Shown here one piece after another: positions 1-7,640 of a DNA stretch of 64,000 nucleotides. The position numbers and the translations under genes were made by a program. The first letter of the stretch is position 1. Each line of letters opens with the position of its first letter. Origin of the DNA: Hyphomonadaceae bacterium. GTDB taxonomy: Bacteria > Pseudomonadota > Alphaproteobacteria > Caulobacterales > Hyphomonadaceae. The DNA is taken from NCBI GenBank assembly GCA_024743315.1, contig JANSWU010000005.1, forward strand, positions 310,001-374,000. Direction: 5' to 3'. The notes beneath the pieces were generated by a model. It was given only the letters and a program-made list of their open reading frames with translations, was not told the DNA's origin and made no database searches.

Positions 1-635
1 GAGTCAGTATTGAAGCGGCGATGCAAAACGCGGTGATGTTGAATGGTGGCTTCATGCTGACGTCTGCCTTCTATCCGGCTTCTTCCAACAATCCGAACAC
101 AGAGGCGGAATATTTTGCGCAGACGATCGAGGCGGCCGTCGCAAATGGCGCCCGGATCGCGGTCCTCGTCCCAGAACGTGGCAATCGCCTGCGCCGGATC
201 GCGCCGCTGCTCGCCTATTATGGCGTCGATACACGCCAGGTGAAAATGCTCGGCACGGGCGGCTGGAATGATCCGAATGTCTGGCGCGAGCCAAGTTTGC
301 GCGGCGCCTGGTTCCCGACCGCGCCTTCGACCGATATTGCTGAATTCGAGGCGCGCTATGCGCGTATGTATGGGACCCCGCCAAGCTCTCTCGCGGCTGT
401 GTCCTATGATGCGGCCGCCCTGGTCGCGGCCTTGTCAGCGGATGGTGAGCTGACCTCAGAGGAATTGATCAATCGTGATGGCTTTATGGGGGTCAATGGC
501 CTGTTCCGGTTCCGCACCGATGGCACGGCTGAGCGGTCGCTTGCGATCATGGAAATTGATCCAACCGTCGCAGATGGCACGGGGGTGAAAGAGATCCTGC
601 CAGTATCGCCGAGCTTCGACGAAACAATCGGCTAG
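1..635 (+). CDS. Penicillin-binding protein activator / type I periplasmic-binding-fold protein, C-terminal part
   Basis: The reading frame is open from the left edge (codons in phase from base 3), so the gene starts outside the window and about 210 residues remain. The fragment shows the alternating beta-alpha pattern of the leucine-binding-protein fold: a stretch predicting a released string (ARIAVLVPERG), an EFEARYARMYG helix and YDAAALVAAL near the end, then FRFRTDGTAERSLAIMEI. This matches LpoA/LppC-like 'penicillin-binding protein activator' proteins of alphaproteobacteria, which are periplasmic lipoproteins thought to stimulate peptidoglycan synthases. An amino-acid ABC-transporter binding protein has the same fold and cannot be excluded without the N-terminus. 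The stop lies in a CTAG shared with the convergent downstream gene. Confidence 0.7.
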   Translation, partial: VSIEAAMQNAVMLNGGFMLTSAFYPASSNNPNTEAEYFAQTIEAAVANGARIAVLVPERGNRLRRIAPLLAYYGVDTRQVKMLGTGGWNDPNVWREPSLRGAWFPTAPSTDIAEFEARYARMYGTPPSSLAAVSYDAAALVAALSADGELTSEELINRDGFMGVNGLFRFRTDGTAERSLAIMEIDPTVADGTGVKEILPVSPSFDETIG

Positions 636-1030
636 GCGGACGGTCGCTCTGGCAGTCCGAGGAGACGGCGCGCCGCCAGGCGGTGATGTTCCTGAATATG
701 AGAGCCGACCACGCCGAGCGCGGTGGCTAGCACCGTGGCATCATCCGTAAAGCCCAATCCGGTGACGAGATCCGGAATTGCATCGACCGGCAGGACAAAA
801 TAGCTGATCGCCGCAAACAGCACCAATTTGACTTTCATCGGTGTATCTGGGTCGAGGGCGCAATAATAGGCTGAGGCGAGATCATCGGCGAATGGAATGC
901 GTCCAGCGACGCGTAGGAGTTTCGGAACCAGCTTTCGCTTGGCCCGTTTTTGCTGACGTTCCGTCGGGATCGGCAATCGGGTCGGAACCGTTTCGCCGTT
1001 TTCTATGATGATTTCCGTGGGGTCAGACAT
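632..1030 (-). CDS. YkvA family protein (DUF1232)
   Basis: 132-residue protein. The conserved DUF1232 core lies at about residues 55-110 and carries the family signature LPVDAIPDLV followed by GFTDDATVLATAL. The core contains a hydrophobic hairpin (LVLFAAISYFVLP) that suggests membrane association. The N-terminus is basic (QQKRAKRKLVPK). The function of the family is unknown. The gene is divergent from the SDR gene at 1089, and its stop codon overlaps the stop of the upstream convergent gene by four bases. Confidence 0.88.
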   Translation of the reverse strand: MSDPTEIIIENGETVPTRLPIPTERQQKRAKRKLVPKLLRVAGRIPFADDLASAYYCALDPDTPMKVKLVLFAAISYFVLPVDAIPDLVTGLGFTDDATVLATALGVVGSHIQEHHRLAARRLLGLPERPSA

Positions 1031-1088
1031 TGGCCGCTTGCCTACTTCCTTCTACATCGCCTCCAGAACATATATTGGAGGATACCTG

Positions 1089-1868
1089 ATGGAACTCAAC
1101 TCAAACATTTCAGCCGTGATCACCGGCGGTGCTTCAGGCCTCGGCGCTGCAACCGCACGACTGCTCTCCAGTCATGGCGTTAAATGCGCCCTTTTCGATC
1201 TAAATGAGGAAAAAGGCGAAGCCGTGGCGAGCGAAATTGGCGGGGTGTTTTGCAACGTCAATGTCACTTCGGATGAGAGCGTTGATGCTGGCTTTGAAAA
1301 AGCGCGCGCCGCGATCGGCCAGGAACGGATCCTGATCAATTGTGCCGGCACCGGCAATGCGATCAAGACCGCAAGCCGCGATAAGCAGACGGGCGAAATC
1401 AAGCACTTTCCGCTCGATAAGTTTGACCTGATCATCCAGATCAACCTGGTTGGCACGTTCCGGTGCATCGCCAAGTCAGCGGCCGGCATGATGACGCTGG
1501 ACCCGATTGATGGCGAGCGCGGCGCGATCGTCAACACCGCCTCTGTGGCAGCGGAAGATGGCCAGATCGGACAGGCCTCTTATTCAGCCTCAAAAGGCGG
1601 GGTTGTCGGAATGACGCTGCCAATTGCCCGGGACCTGTCGCGCGAGCTGATCCGTGTGAACACGATCCTGCCCGGTATCTTTAATACGCCATTGCTGGCC
1701 GCGGCGCCAGAAAACGTCAAACAGGCCCTCGGTGCACAGGTGCCTAATCCTGCCCGGCTTGGCAATCCGGATGAGTTTGCCTCCCTCGCGGTTGAGATGT
1801 GTAAGAACGGCTATTTCAATGGCGAAGATGTGCGCCTTGATGGCGCCATCCGCATGGCGCCGCGCTAA
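1089..1868 (+). CDS. Short-chain dehydrogenase/reductase, 3-hydroxyacyl-CoA dehydrogenase type II-like
   Basis: 259-residue classical SDR. It has the nucleotide-binding TGGASGLG motif near residue 12, an NAG-type motif (NCAGTG), the catalytic Ser (NTASVA) and the YxxxK pair in SYSASKGG. The C-terminal stretch RVNTILPGIFNTPLL is typical of the HSD17B10 / 3-hydroxy-2-methylbutyryl-CoA dehydrogenase group, which oxidises hydroxyacyl-CoAs with NAD in fatty-acid and isoleucine breakdown. Start: an in-frame GTG/ATG run continues upstream, but ATG 1089 has a GGAGGA ribosome site six bases before it and gives the normal N-terminus. An intrinsic terminator follows. The exact substrate is inferred from similarity only. 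Confidence 0.9.
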   Translation: MELNSNISAVITGGASGLGAATARLLSSHGVKCALFDLNEEKGEAVASEIGGVFCNVNVTSDESVDAGFEKARAAIGQERILINCAGTGNAIKTASRDKQTGEIKHFPLDKFDLIIQINLVGTFRCIAKSAAGMMTLDPIDGERGAIVNTASVAAEDGQIGQASYSASKGGVVGMTLPIARDLSRELIRVNTILPGIFNTPLLAAAPENVKQALGAQVPNPARLGNPDEFASLAVEMCKNGYFNGEDVRLDGAIRMAPR

Positions 1869-1894
1869 CCCCGCTCCAAAGCCCTTAAACGGTC

Positions 1895-1921
1895 AAAGCC
1901 CGCCAGATTGGCGGGCTTTTT
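1895..1921 (+). terminator. Rho-independent terminator after the SDR gene
   Basis: Perfect 10-bp stem (AAAGCCCGCC / GGCGGGCTTT) with a 5-base loop (AGATT), running into TTTT. It lies 27 bases after the SDR stop. The A-rich left arm also lets it work for the convergent lipoprotein gene that ends at 1961. Confidence 0.85.
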
Positions 1922-1960
1922 CCACTCTACAATACTCTACAAACTCTACTCAGTCGGGGC

Positions 1961-2560
1961 TCAGACGTCTGGACGTACAATGCGCCCGGCCAAGTTCATA
2001 AGAACCTCATCGGCGTTAAAAAAGGATGGATCGTCTGGTTTCTCACCCCGACCCATGATGATCTCTGAGGTCGCTTCATAGCGAACGATCTCGCGATAAT
2101 CCCATGGTTCACCCCAGAATGGATCATAATAGCCAATCGGACCGTGGAACCTGCGAAAGCCTGCATATCGCGTCTGCCAACTGCGCGGATAGCCGTAAAG
2201 ACGGCCATGGCGTCCGTAGAAACGATAATTACAGTGGAAACCGGAATAGAACGGATCAAAGGCGCCATACCCGGTCGCAACAACGCGTCGGTCTTCGTCA
2301 GTTTCGCGCTGAATCACGCGAAAATAATCAAAGCCTTCCTGATCCGTGAGTTCAGCGGCGCGGTAGAGTAGATAAGTCTCGACGGTTTGGCGGTCCGTGA
2401 GACTGTTGCCCGCAAAGCTGATCTGCCAGCGATCACTTTCAATTTGTTGATTGGTATAGCCTTTTTGACCGTCCAAGGCGGCCTGGTAAGGCGTTGCAGT
2501 GGCGCAAGCGCCCAAAACCGCAAGTGCGGCAAATGCAGATGCAAACCCTCTGAGTGGCAT
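1961..2560 (-). CDS. CC0125/CC1285-family lipoprotein
   Basis: 199-residue lipoprotein. The signal peptide ends in a lipobox (VLGAC), so the mature protein begins at Cys about residue 19. The sequence that follows (YTNQQIESDRWQISFAGNS, then a YLLYRAAELT helix and GFDYFRVI) is the hallmark of the Caulobacter CC0125/CC1285 lipoprotein family, whose function is unknown. A Tyr/Arg/Gly-rich middle (about 115-145) is unusual. Start choice: three start codons are clustered, but only ATG 2560 is correctly spaced (8 bases) from the AGGAGG at 2569-2574. The other two overlap or crowd that site. A CRP-type palindrome lies 75-90 bases upstream and could serve this gene as well as the plus strand. Confidence 0.87.
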   Translation of the reverse strand: MPLRGFASAFAALAVLGACATATPYQAALDGQKGYTNQQIESDRWQISFAGNSLTDRQTVETYLLYRAAELTDQEGFDYFRVIQRETDEDRRVVATGYGAFDPFYSGFHCNYRFYGRHGRLYGYPRSWQTRYAGFRRFHGPIGYYDPFWGEPWDYREIVRYEATSEIIMGRGEKPDDPSFFNADEVLMNLAGRIVRPDV

Positions 2561-2634
2561 ATCCATCACCTCCTGACCTCAGCATTCATATCTGATTAAC
2601 ATATGCAAGCTGAACGCCAGTTTAATCGCGAAAG

Positions 2635-2650
2635 TGTGACCTGCGTCACA
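2635..2650. promoter_or_regulatory. CRP/FNR-type palindrome TGTGA-N6-TCACA
   Basis: TGTGA CCTGCG TCACA is a perfect match to the CRP-class half-site pair with 6-base spacing. Its centre (2642.5) is about 41 bases before the predicted start (about 2684) of the plus-strand transcript that ends at the terminator at 2737-2770, the geometry of a class II activator site. It could also act on the lipoprotein gene on the minus strand. The factor that binds it is inferred. Confidence 0.6.
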
Positions 2651-2683
2651 TGCCTTAATCTGTTTTTTCGCTTTAAAACCAAT

Positions 2684-2770
2684 GGGGGGACGTATGCGGA
2701 GGTGGATTTCCTCCATCGCCAACGCGACGTCCGATGCCGGGGGACAAGCAGCTCTGTCCCCCGGTTTTTT
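2684..2770 (+). ncRNA. Candidate small RNA with its own terminator
   Basis: No convincing coding sequence is present, yet a strong plus-strand terminator closes this interval. From an approximate start at 2684, preceded by a TTTAAA -10-like box at 2672-2677 and the CRP-type site, the RNA would be about 87 nt. It would hold one small hairpin (GGAGG 2698-2702 / CCTCC 2710-2714) followed by the terminator stem. The CCTCC arm with its flanking T residues could pair with ribosome-binding sites when open. An ATG at 2682 opens a frame that runs through the terminator without a ribosome site, so I do not call a peptide. Confidence 0.45.
2737..2770 (+). terminator. Strong plus-strand intrinsic terminator with no coding gene upstream
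   Basis: Perfect 10-bp stem CCGGGGGACA / TGTCCCCCGG, loop of 8 bases, then TTTTTT at 2765-2770. On the minus strand the run of T falls on the wrong side of the hairpin, so it is not the terminator of the minus-strand mscS-like gene whose stop codon follows immediately. Confidence 0.85.
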
Positions 2771-3610
2771 CTATTCGTCCCCTTTGAACAAAATGACCTT
2801 TTGGTGCGGGAAGGGTATTTCAATACCTGCCTCATCCAAAGCCTTCTTGACCAATTCGGGCACCGTAAAGCGAACATCAAACCAGTGTTCCCCTTTCACG
2901 AAGGGCCGCGTGGCAAAGTCGACGGAGCTGTCATTCAGCGTCGACACGACAATGACTGGTTCAGGATCATCGAGAATAAGGGGATGATCTGCAAAGACTT
3001 TTTTGATTACCTCGCGCGTCTTGTCGATATCGGAATCATAAGACACGCCAAAAGTGAGCTCGACACCGCGCACTTCATGATGAGAGTGATTGACGATCTG
3101 CTCACCCCAGATCTTGCCGTTCGGAATAATGATCTGCTGATGGTCGAACGTGCGCAGCACGGTGGTGAACAACGTGATATCTTCGACTTTGCCGAAATTG
3201 CCCGCTGCATCGATAAAATCGCCAACCTTGTAAGGCCGGAAGATCATCAGCATAACACCAGCAGCGAGGTTTGACATGGCGCCTTGCAAGGCGAGGCCAA
3301 CCGCGAGGCCTGCCGCACCCAAAAGGGCGACGATGGATGTCGTCTCCACGCCAAAGCGGTTGAGCACGGCAATGACCACGAAAGCGAGAACCGTGTATCG
3401 GGCCAGGCTGCCGAGAAAATTGAATAGCGTGTCGTCGAGTCGTGCGTGTCGCTTCCCGATGCCACGAACGAATGCGCCGACGCGCCCGGCGATCCAGAAC
3501 CCGACAATCAGGATGACCAAAGCAAGCAAGACATTTGTTGCGCCGGCCAGAATCGGTCCGGCCTGATCTTGCATGCCGAGCGGCGCCAGCAACTGTTCTA
3601 AAAATTCCAT
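2771..3610 (-). CDS. Small-conductance mechanosensitive channel, MscS family
   Basis: 279 residues, close to the 286 of E. coli MscS. Three N-terminal membrane segments (about 20-45, 65-85, 90-115) end in the Gly/Ala-packed pore helix (LGAAGLAVGLALQGAMSNLAAG), followed by the beta domain (FRPYKVGDFIDAAG) and the alpha/beta cage with IIIPNGKIWG. The heptameric inner-membrane channel opens under tension to release solutes during hypo-osmotic shock. The frame is open about 70 codons further upstream, but ATG 3610 gives the family N-terminus and avoids overlap with the divergent gene at 3717. A GGGGG tract lies upstream as a ribosome site. Confidence 0.93.
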   Translation of the reverse strand: MEFLEQLLAPLGMQDQAGPILAGATNVLLALVILIVGFWIAGRVGAFVRGIGKRHARLDDTLFNFLGSLARYTVLAFVVIAVLNRFGVETTSIVALLGAAGLAVGLALQGAMSNLAAGVMLMIFRPYKVGDFIDAAGNFGKVEDITLFTTVLRTFDHQQIIIPNGKIWGEQIVNHSHHEVRGVELTFGVSYDSDIDKTREVIKKVFADHPLILDDPEPVIVVSTLNDSSVDFATRPFVKGEHWFDVRFTVPELVKKALDEAGIEIPFPHQKVILFKGDE

Positions 3611-3716
3611 TTTTGAACGAAACCCCCTTTGTTTGTTCACTCTTGAGCATTCGTAACGCGACGAAGCTGGCTCACTGTGTAAGTTGTGATTAGCTTGGTA
3701 AGCAAGGGAGAGAGGC

Positions 3717-5255
3717 ATGCGTGGTGTAAATCTTCTGGCGCTTTCGACCCTCGCATTGGGGCTGACCGCGTGTGGTGATGGGGGAGAAAGCGGCACCAAC
3801 GTCCCTTTGAATGTCGGCAATCAAATCCCGGGCTTCACGTCGAGTGCGGCGATCAATATTCAGGAAAACACAATCGGGATTGTCTATACCGCCGCCACGT
3901 CTGATCCTGATGGCGATGCGGTCACCGTCTCGATCTCAGGCGGACCGGATGCCGGATTGCTGACAATCAATGCCAATTCAGGTGAACTGTCTTTCAACAT
4001 CGCGCTCGATTTTGAGAATCCGGCGGATGCCAATGGCGACAATGTCTATGAGTTGACCTTGCAAGCGCGAGACTCACGCGGGGCGACCGCCAATCTCGAT
4101 CTCGAGATCACGGTCACGGATCAGGTAGATCAGGTCATCTCTACCCGCGTCGGAACCGGGTTCCAGCAACCGCTCGGGCTGGTCGCGTTTCCGGATGGAT
4201 CCGGCCGGGTTCTGGTGGTCGAGAAGGCCGGTCGCGTGCGGCTTCTGGATCCTGCCACCGGATTGATCGATAGCGTTGATTTCCTGGATGTGACTGCCTC
4301 GGTATCAACCAATGGCGAGCGCGGTTTGCTCGGCCTCGCTTTGTCTCCGGACTTTCAGACGGATGGTCTGATCTTTGTTCATTTAACCAATTTGGCAGGC
4401 GATTCTGAGCTTCGCAGCTACGCTGTATTCGGCTCGACGCCGGATCAGATTGATCCGGCCACCGAGGACGTTTTGCTGCGTTATGCGCAACCGGAAACCA
4501 ATCACAATGCCGGCTGGATTGGGTTTGATGCCAACGGATACCTGATAATTCCAACCGGGGATGGCGGTGGCTCAGGTGATCCAAACGATCTCGCGCAAGA
4601 CCCGCAAAGTTACCTCGGCAAAGTGCTTCGCATCGATGTCAGCGGCGACGATTTTCCATCCGATCCGTTGCGGGATTATGCCATTCCGGCGGGAAACACG
4701 TTTTCGACCGCGGCGGATGGATTGCCCGAAATCTTCGCTGTCGGTTTGCGCAATCCTTTTCAATCGAGTTTCGATCCGATCTCCGGCGATCTCATCATCG
4801 GAGATGTCGGACAGGGTGCGATCGAAGAAGTCAATCGATTGCCGATGGATGATAGCACGATCAATTTTGGCTGGGCCGTTCGGGAGGGCACGGCGTTCTT
4901 CAAGGGCGCTGATCGCGCTGATCTGACCTCACCGGTCGCGGAATATGCCCACGGTACCGGTGATCGCGAGGGGCGCTCCATCACCGGCGGTGTGGTCTAT
5001 CAAGGGCCCGTTGAGGCGTTTCAGGACCATTATGTGTTTGGCGATTTCATCTCGGGGAATGTCTGGGCGGTTCCGGTGGCCGATCTCACGCTTGGCCAAA
5101 CCTTGGCATCTGCCGTGTTCACAATCCTGACCCCGGACCTCACCCCAAGCGTGGGGAGCTTGAGCAATATCTCAGCGTTCGGCACCGATGAGAGCGGCAA
5201 TCTCTATATCGTCTCGCTCGGCGGAGACATTTTCCGCATGGACGCGGCGCCATAG
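3717..5255 (+). CDS. Lipoprotein with cadherin-like domain fused to PQQ-type sugar dehydrogenase propeller
   Basis: 512 residues. The signal peptide ends in LGLTAC (lipidated Cys about residue 19), so it is an exported lipoprotein. Residues about 40-140 form a cadherin-like Ig repeat (ENTIGIVY, SDPDGDAV, FENPADANGDNVYEL, LEITVTD). The remainder is a glucose/sorbosone dehydrogenase beta-propeller like E. coli YliI: GERGLLGLALSPDF, NHNAGWIGFDANGYL, TGDGGGSGDPND, LGKVLRIDV, GLRNPF and GDVGQGAIEEVN. Such enzymes oxidise aldoses or other alcohols with PQQ in the periplasm. The substrate is unknown. Start ATG 3717 follows GGGAGAG. The gene is followed by a bidirectional terminator. Confidence 0.85.
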   Translation: MRGVNLLALSTLALGLTACGDGGESGTNVPLNVGNQIPGFTSSAAINIQENTIGIVYTAATSDPDGDAVTVSISGGPDAGLLTINANSGELSFNIALDFENPADANGDNVYELTLQARDSRGATANLDLEITVTDQVDQVISTRVGTGFQQPLGLVAFPDGSGRVLVVEKAGRVRLLDPATGLIDSVDFLDVTASVSTNGERGLLGLALSPDFQTDGLIFVHLTNLAGDSELRSYAVFGSTPDQIDPATEDVLLRYAQPETNHNAGWIGFDANGYLIIPTGDGGGSGDPNDLAQDPQSYLGKVLRIDVSGDDFPSDPLRDYAIPAGNTFSTAADGLPEIFAVGLRNPFQSSFDPISGDLIIGDVGQGAIEEVNRLPMDDSTINFGWAVREGTAFFKGADRADLTSPVAEYAHGTGDREGRSITGGVVYQGPVEAFQDHYVFGDFISGNVWAVPVADLTLGQTLASAVFTILTPDLTPSVGSLSNISAFGTDESGNLYIVSLGGDIFRMDAAP

Positions 5256-5256
5256 A

Positions 5257-5285
5257 AAAAGGGCGAGCCAGCGGCTCGCCCTTTT
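5257..5285. terminator. Bidirectional terminator between convergent genes
   Basis: AAAAGGGCGAGCC - AGC - GGCTCGCCCTTTT: a 9-bp GC stem extended by A/T pairs, with T runs on both strands. It begins 2 bases after the sugar-dehydrogenase stop and also serves the aldehyde dehydrogenase gene that ends at 5305. Confidence 0.88.
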
Positions 5286-5304
5286 CACGATCATTGGGTC
5301 TGCC

Positions 5305-6735
5305 TTAGGCCGCTGCAGCGCCCATAACGGCTTTGACTTCGAGGAATTCCTCAAACCCATGCTCGCCCCATTCGCGGCCATTGCCCGACTGTTTGTAGCC
5401 GCCAAACGGGGCGGTGAAGTCTGGTCCTTGGCCGTTGACCTGGATTTGCCCAGCGCGAATGCGATTGGCGATCTTGGCCGCCTCGGCAGGTTCACCCTGA
5501 ACATAACCGGCCAGGCCATATTCGGTGTCATTGGCCATTTCGACCGCTTCATCGACGCTGTCATAAGGGATCATGACCAGGACCGGGCCAAAGATCTCTT
5601 CGCGGGCAATGGTCATGTCATTAGTCACGTCGGCGAACACGGTTGGGCGGGCAAAGTAGCCGCGGTTCAGGCCTTCCGGACGGCCCGTTCCCCCGGCCAC
5701 CAGCGTCGCGCCTTCATCAATGCCTTTTTGGATCAGGTCCTGGACCTTGGCATATTGATTGCCGTTCGAGATCGGGCCGATGGCGCCCTTGTCGGCCTCG
5801 CGCGGCATTTGCACTTTGACCGCTTCGGCTGCGGCCTTGGCGATGGCCTTGGCCTCTTCATTGCTCTCACGCGGGACAAACATCCGGCTCGGCGCATTAC
5901 AAGACTGGCCGGAATTGGTCATCATCTGCATGACGCCGCCGCCAACCGCTTTTTGAAGATCGGCGCTCGGCAAGACGATGTTCGGCGACTTGCCGCCAAG
6001 CTCCTGCGCCACGCGCTTGACGGTCGGCGCCGCAGCTTGCGCGACCAGAATGCCGGCGCGGGTCGAGCCGGTGAAGCTCATCATATCGACATCTGGATGA
6101 CCTGACAGGTGCGCGCCCACGCTCGGACCATCGCCATTGACCAGGTTGAAAACGCCCGCCGGGACGCCCGCCTCATGCATCACTTCAGCAAAGATCATCG
6201 CGTTCAGCGGGGAAATCTCAGACGGTTTCAGCACCATGGTGCAGCCGGCCGCAATCGCCGGCGCAACTTTACACGTGATCTGGTTCAGCGGCCAATTCCA
6301 AGGCGTGATGAAGCCGCAAACCCCGATTGGCTCTTTGCGCAAAAGCGTGGTGCCACGCTGTTCTTCAAACTCATAATTGCGCAGGATCTGGCTCATCGTC
6401 GCGACATGGCCCATACCGGCTGGCACTTGCGCGGCATTGGCCAGCCACATCGGCGCGCCCATTTCATCAGAAATGGTTTCCGCCATTTCGCCCATCCGGG
6501 CTTGCATGCCGGCCATGATCTTGTCGAGCAGATCAGCGCGATACTCGACACTGGTCTGCGAGAAAGTCGGGAAGGCAGCCTTGGCGGCGGCGACGGCTTT
6601 GTCGACATCGGCGGCAGAGCCCAGCGAGATCTTGGCAAACGGTTCTTCAGTTGCAGGGTTCTCAACTTCGAGCGTGCGCGGTTCGACCGGGTCAACCCAT
6701 TCGCCATTAATGTAGAATTGCAGATACTCTTTCAT
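5305..6735 (-). CDS. NAD(P)-dependent aldehyde dehydrogenase
   Basis: 476 residues, the normal length for the aldehyde dehydrogenase superfamily. Landmarks: the N-terminal FINGEWVDP, the Rossmann stretch GFITPWNWPLNQ, FTGSTRAG, the general-base Glu in AQELGGKSPNIVL, the nucleophile Cys in NSGQSCNAPSR, and the late EIFGPVLVMIPYD and PFGGYKQSGNGRE blocks. It oxidises aldehydes to acids in the cytoplasm. The substrate cannot be read from the sequence. ATG 6735 is preceded by a GGGAGG ribosome site about 8 bases upstream. No pathway neighbour is adjacent. Confidence 0.93.
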   Translation of the reverse strand: MKEYLQFYINGEWVDPVEPRTLEVENPATEEPFAKISLGSAADVDKAVAAAKAAFPTFSQTSVEYRADLLDKIMAGMQARMGEMAETISDEMGAPMWLANAAQVPAGMGHVATMSQILRNYEFEEQRGTTLLRKEPIGVCGFITPWNWPLNQITCKVAPAIAAGCTMVLKPSEISPLNAMIFAEVMHEAGVPAGVFNLVNGDGPSVGAHLSGHPDVDMMSFTGSTRAGILVAQAAAPTVKRVAQELGGKSPNIVLPSADLQKAVGGGVMQMMTNSGQSCNAPSRMFVPRESNEEAKAIAKAAAEAVKVQMPREADKGAIGPISNGNQYAKVQDLIQKGIDEGATLVAGGTGRPEGLNRGYFARPTVFADVTNDMTIAREEIFGPVLVMIPYDSVDEAVEMANDTEYGLAGYVQGEPAEAAKIANRIRAGQIQVNGQGPDFTAPFGGYKQSGNGREWGEHGFEEFLEVKAVMGAAAA

Positions 6736-6869
6736 GGCTTGCGCCTCCCGTTTCCTGTCTGATCGGGCCCGTTTCGATACCTGACACGGGCGTCAGCGTT
6801 TATTTAAGCACAGGCTTGCCACGAGGGAAGCCTACACGCAGCGGAAACAGGGGCGTGGTTGAAGCGGGG

Positions 6870-7496
6870 TCATGGATCTAATTGCAATGATGTCCAGTAA
6901 TCGCGACCAAATCGGCTCACCAGCGCATTAATTGTGCGTTGGACCCGGTCTTCGAGGGCTGTGAGTTCTGTGAGCAGATCTGAACCGGCGCAAGCGACCG
7001 GAGCGGCGCGCGCGTCACTTGCCTGATCGATCACCCGAAAATGAAAATTCGGCCCGACACGCGCAATGCTGATTTCCCAGGATTGTGCAGAGTCGATGAA
7101 AACTTCCCCTTCAGCGGCCTGATGGAACCATTGGAAAAGGGGGCGCATTTGGTCCCAACAATCATATGTGATGAATTCAATCGTTTGCGTGTCAAACGCG
7201 AAGACCAGACGCTGCCAGAAATGGTAGAAATAGGTCGGGTAGGCGATGCCATATTGTTCTGCAAGATCGATCACGGCGCGATAATGCAGTGCGAGATCGT
7301 CAAACCGGGTCTCGGCCAGACGCGCACTGATCGCAGCATCGGAGTCTTTCAACAGAGGCAGGCGGATGGCGCTCTCAAGCGTTGGGCTTTGCGGGTCGGG
7401 AAAGAAAGACGGTGAAAGTTGAAATATAAAATCTGTAATTACTTTTTTCGAAAAAGTAGATGTTTGAGTCCAGGATTTATCTGTATTCTGTGTCAT
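6870..7496 (-). CDS. Hypothetical protein, 208 residues
   Basis: I do not recognise a family. The protein looks soluble: no signal peptide or membrane segment. The N-terminus is Ser/Thr/Lys rich (MTQNTDKSWTQTSTFSKK) and encoded by A+T-richer DNA. The middle is rich in Trp, Tyr and Phe (YPTYFYHFWQRLVFAF, YDCWDQMRPLFQWFH), and a C-terminal helix (LLTELTALEDRVQRTINALV) could mediate dimers. The neighbours are an aldehyde dehydrogenase and a YceI-like lipoprotein on the same strand, with gaps over 130 bases, so it is probably its own unit. It could be a regulator or an enzyme. The sequence does not decide. Confidence 0.7.
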   Translation of the reverse strand: MTQNTDKSWTQTSTFSKKVITDFIFQLSPSFFPDPQSPTLESAIRLPLLKDSDAAISARLAETRFDDLALHYRAVIDLAEQYGIAYPTYFYHFWQRLVFAFDTQTIEFITYDCWDQMRPLFQWFHQAAEGEVFIDSAQSWEISIARVGPNFHFRVIDQASDARAAPVACAGSDLLTELTALEDRVQRTINALVSRFGRDYWTSLQLDP

Positions 7497-7640
7497 TTGA
7501 GGCGACTTCTATTAAAGCGCCCCAATGACTTGATTTTACATAAATCCTAACAATGCGCGCAGGAAATACCTCAAATTTGATCGAATGCATGGAGGGTGGC
7601 GGCACAACGGCTCGCCGCGCCATGACGATCGAAAGAGGTT

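Noticed and set aside
2611-2770. The TGTGA-N6-TCACA palindrome as an RNA terminator stem
   Set aside because: Its T run begins more than ten bases after the hairpin, too far for intrinsic termination, so a protein-binding site is more likely.
2682-2987. Plus-strand frame starting ATGGGGGGACG within the small-RNA candidate
   Set aside because: It passes through the strong terminator and runs antisense into mscS, and no ribosome site precedes the ATG.
5188-6105. Long plus-strand open frame (305 codons) opposite the aldehyde dehydrogenase gene
   Set aside because: It begins inside the 3' end of the sugar-dehydrogenase gene, has no ribosome site, and runs through the bidirectional terminator. 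Its sequence is the mirror of a clearly real aldehyde dehydrogenase, as is common in GC-rich DNA.
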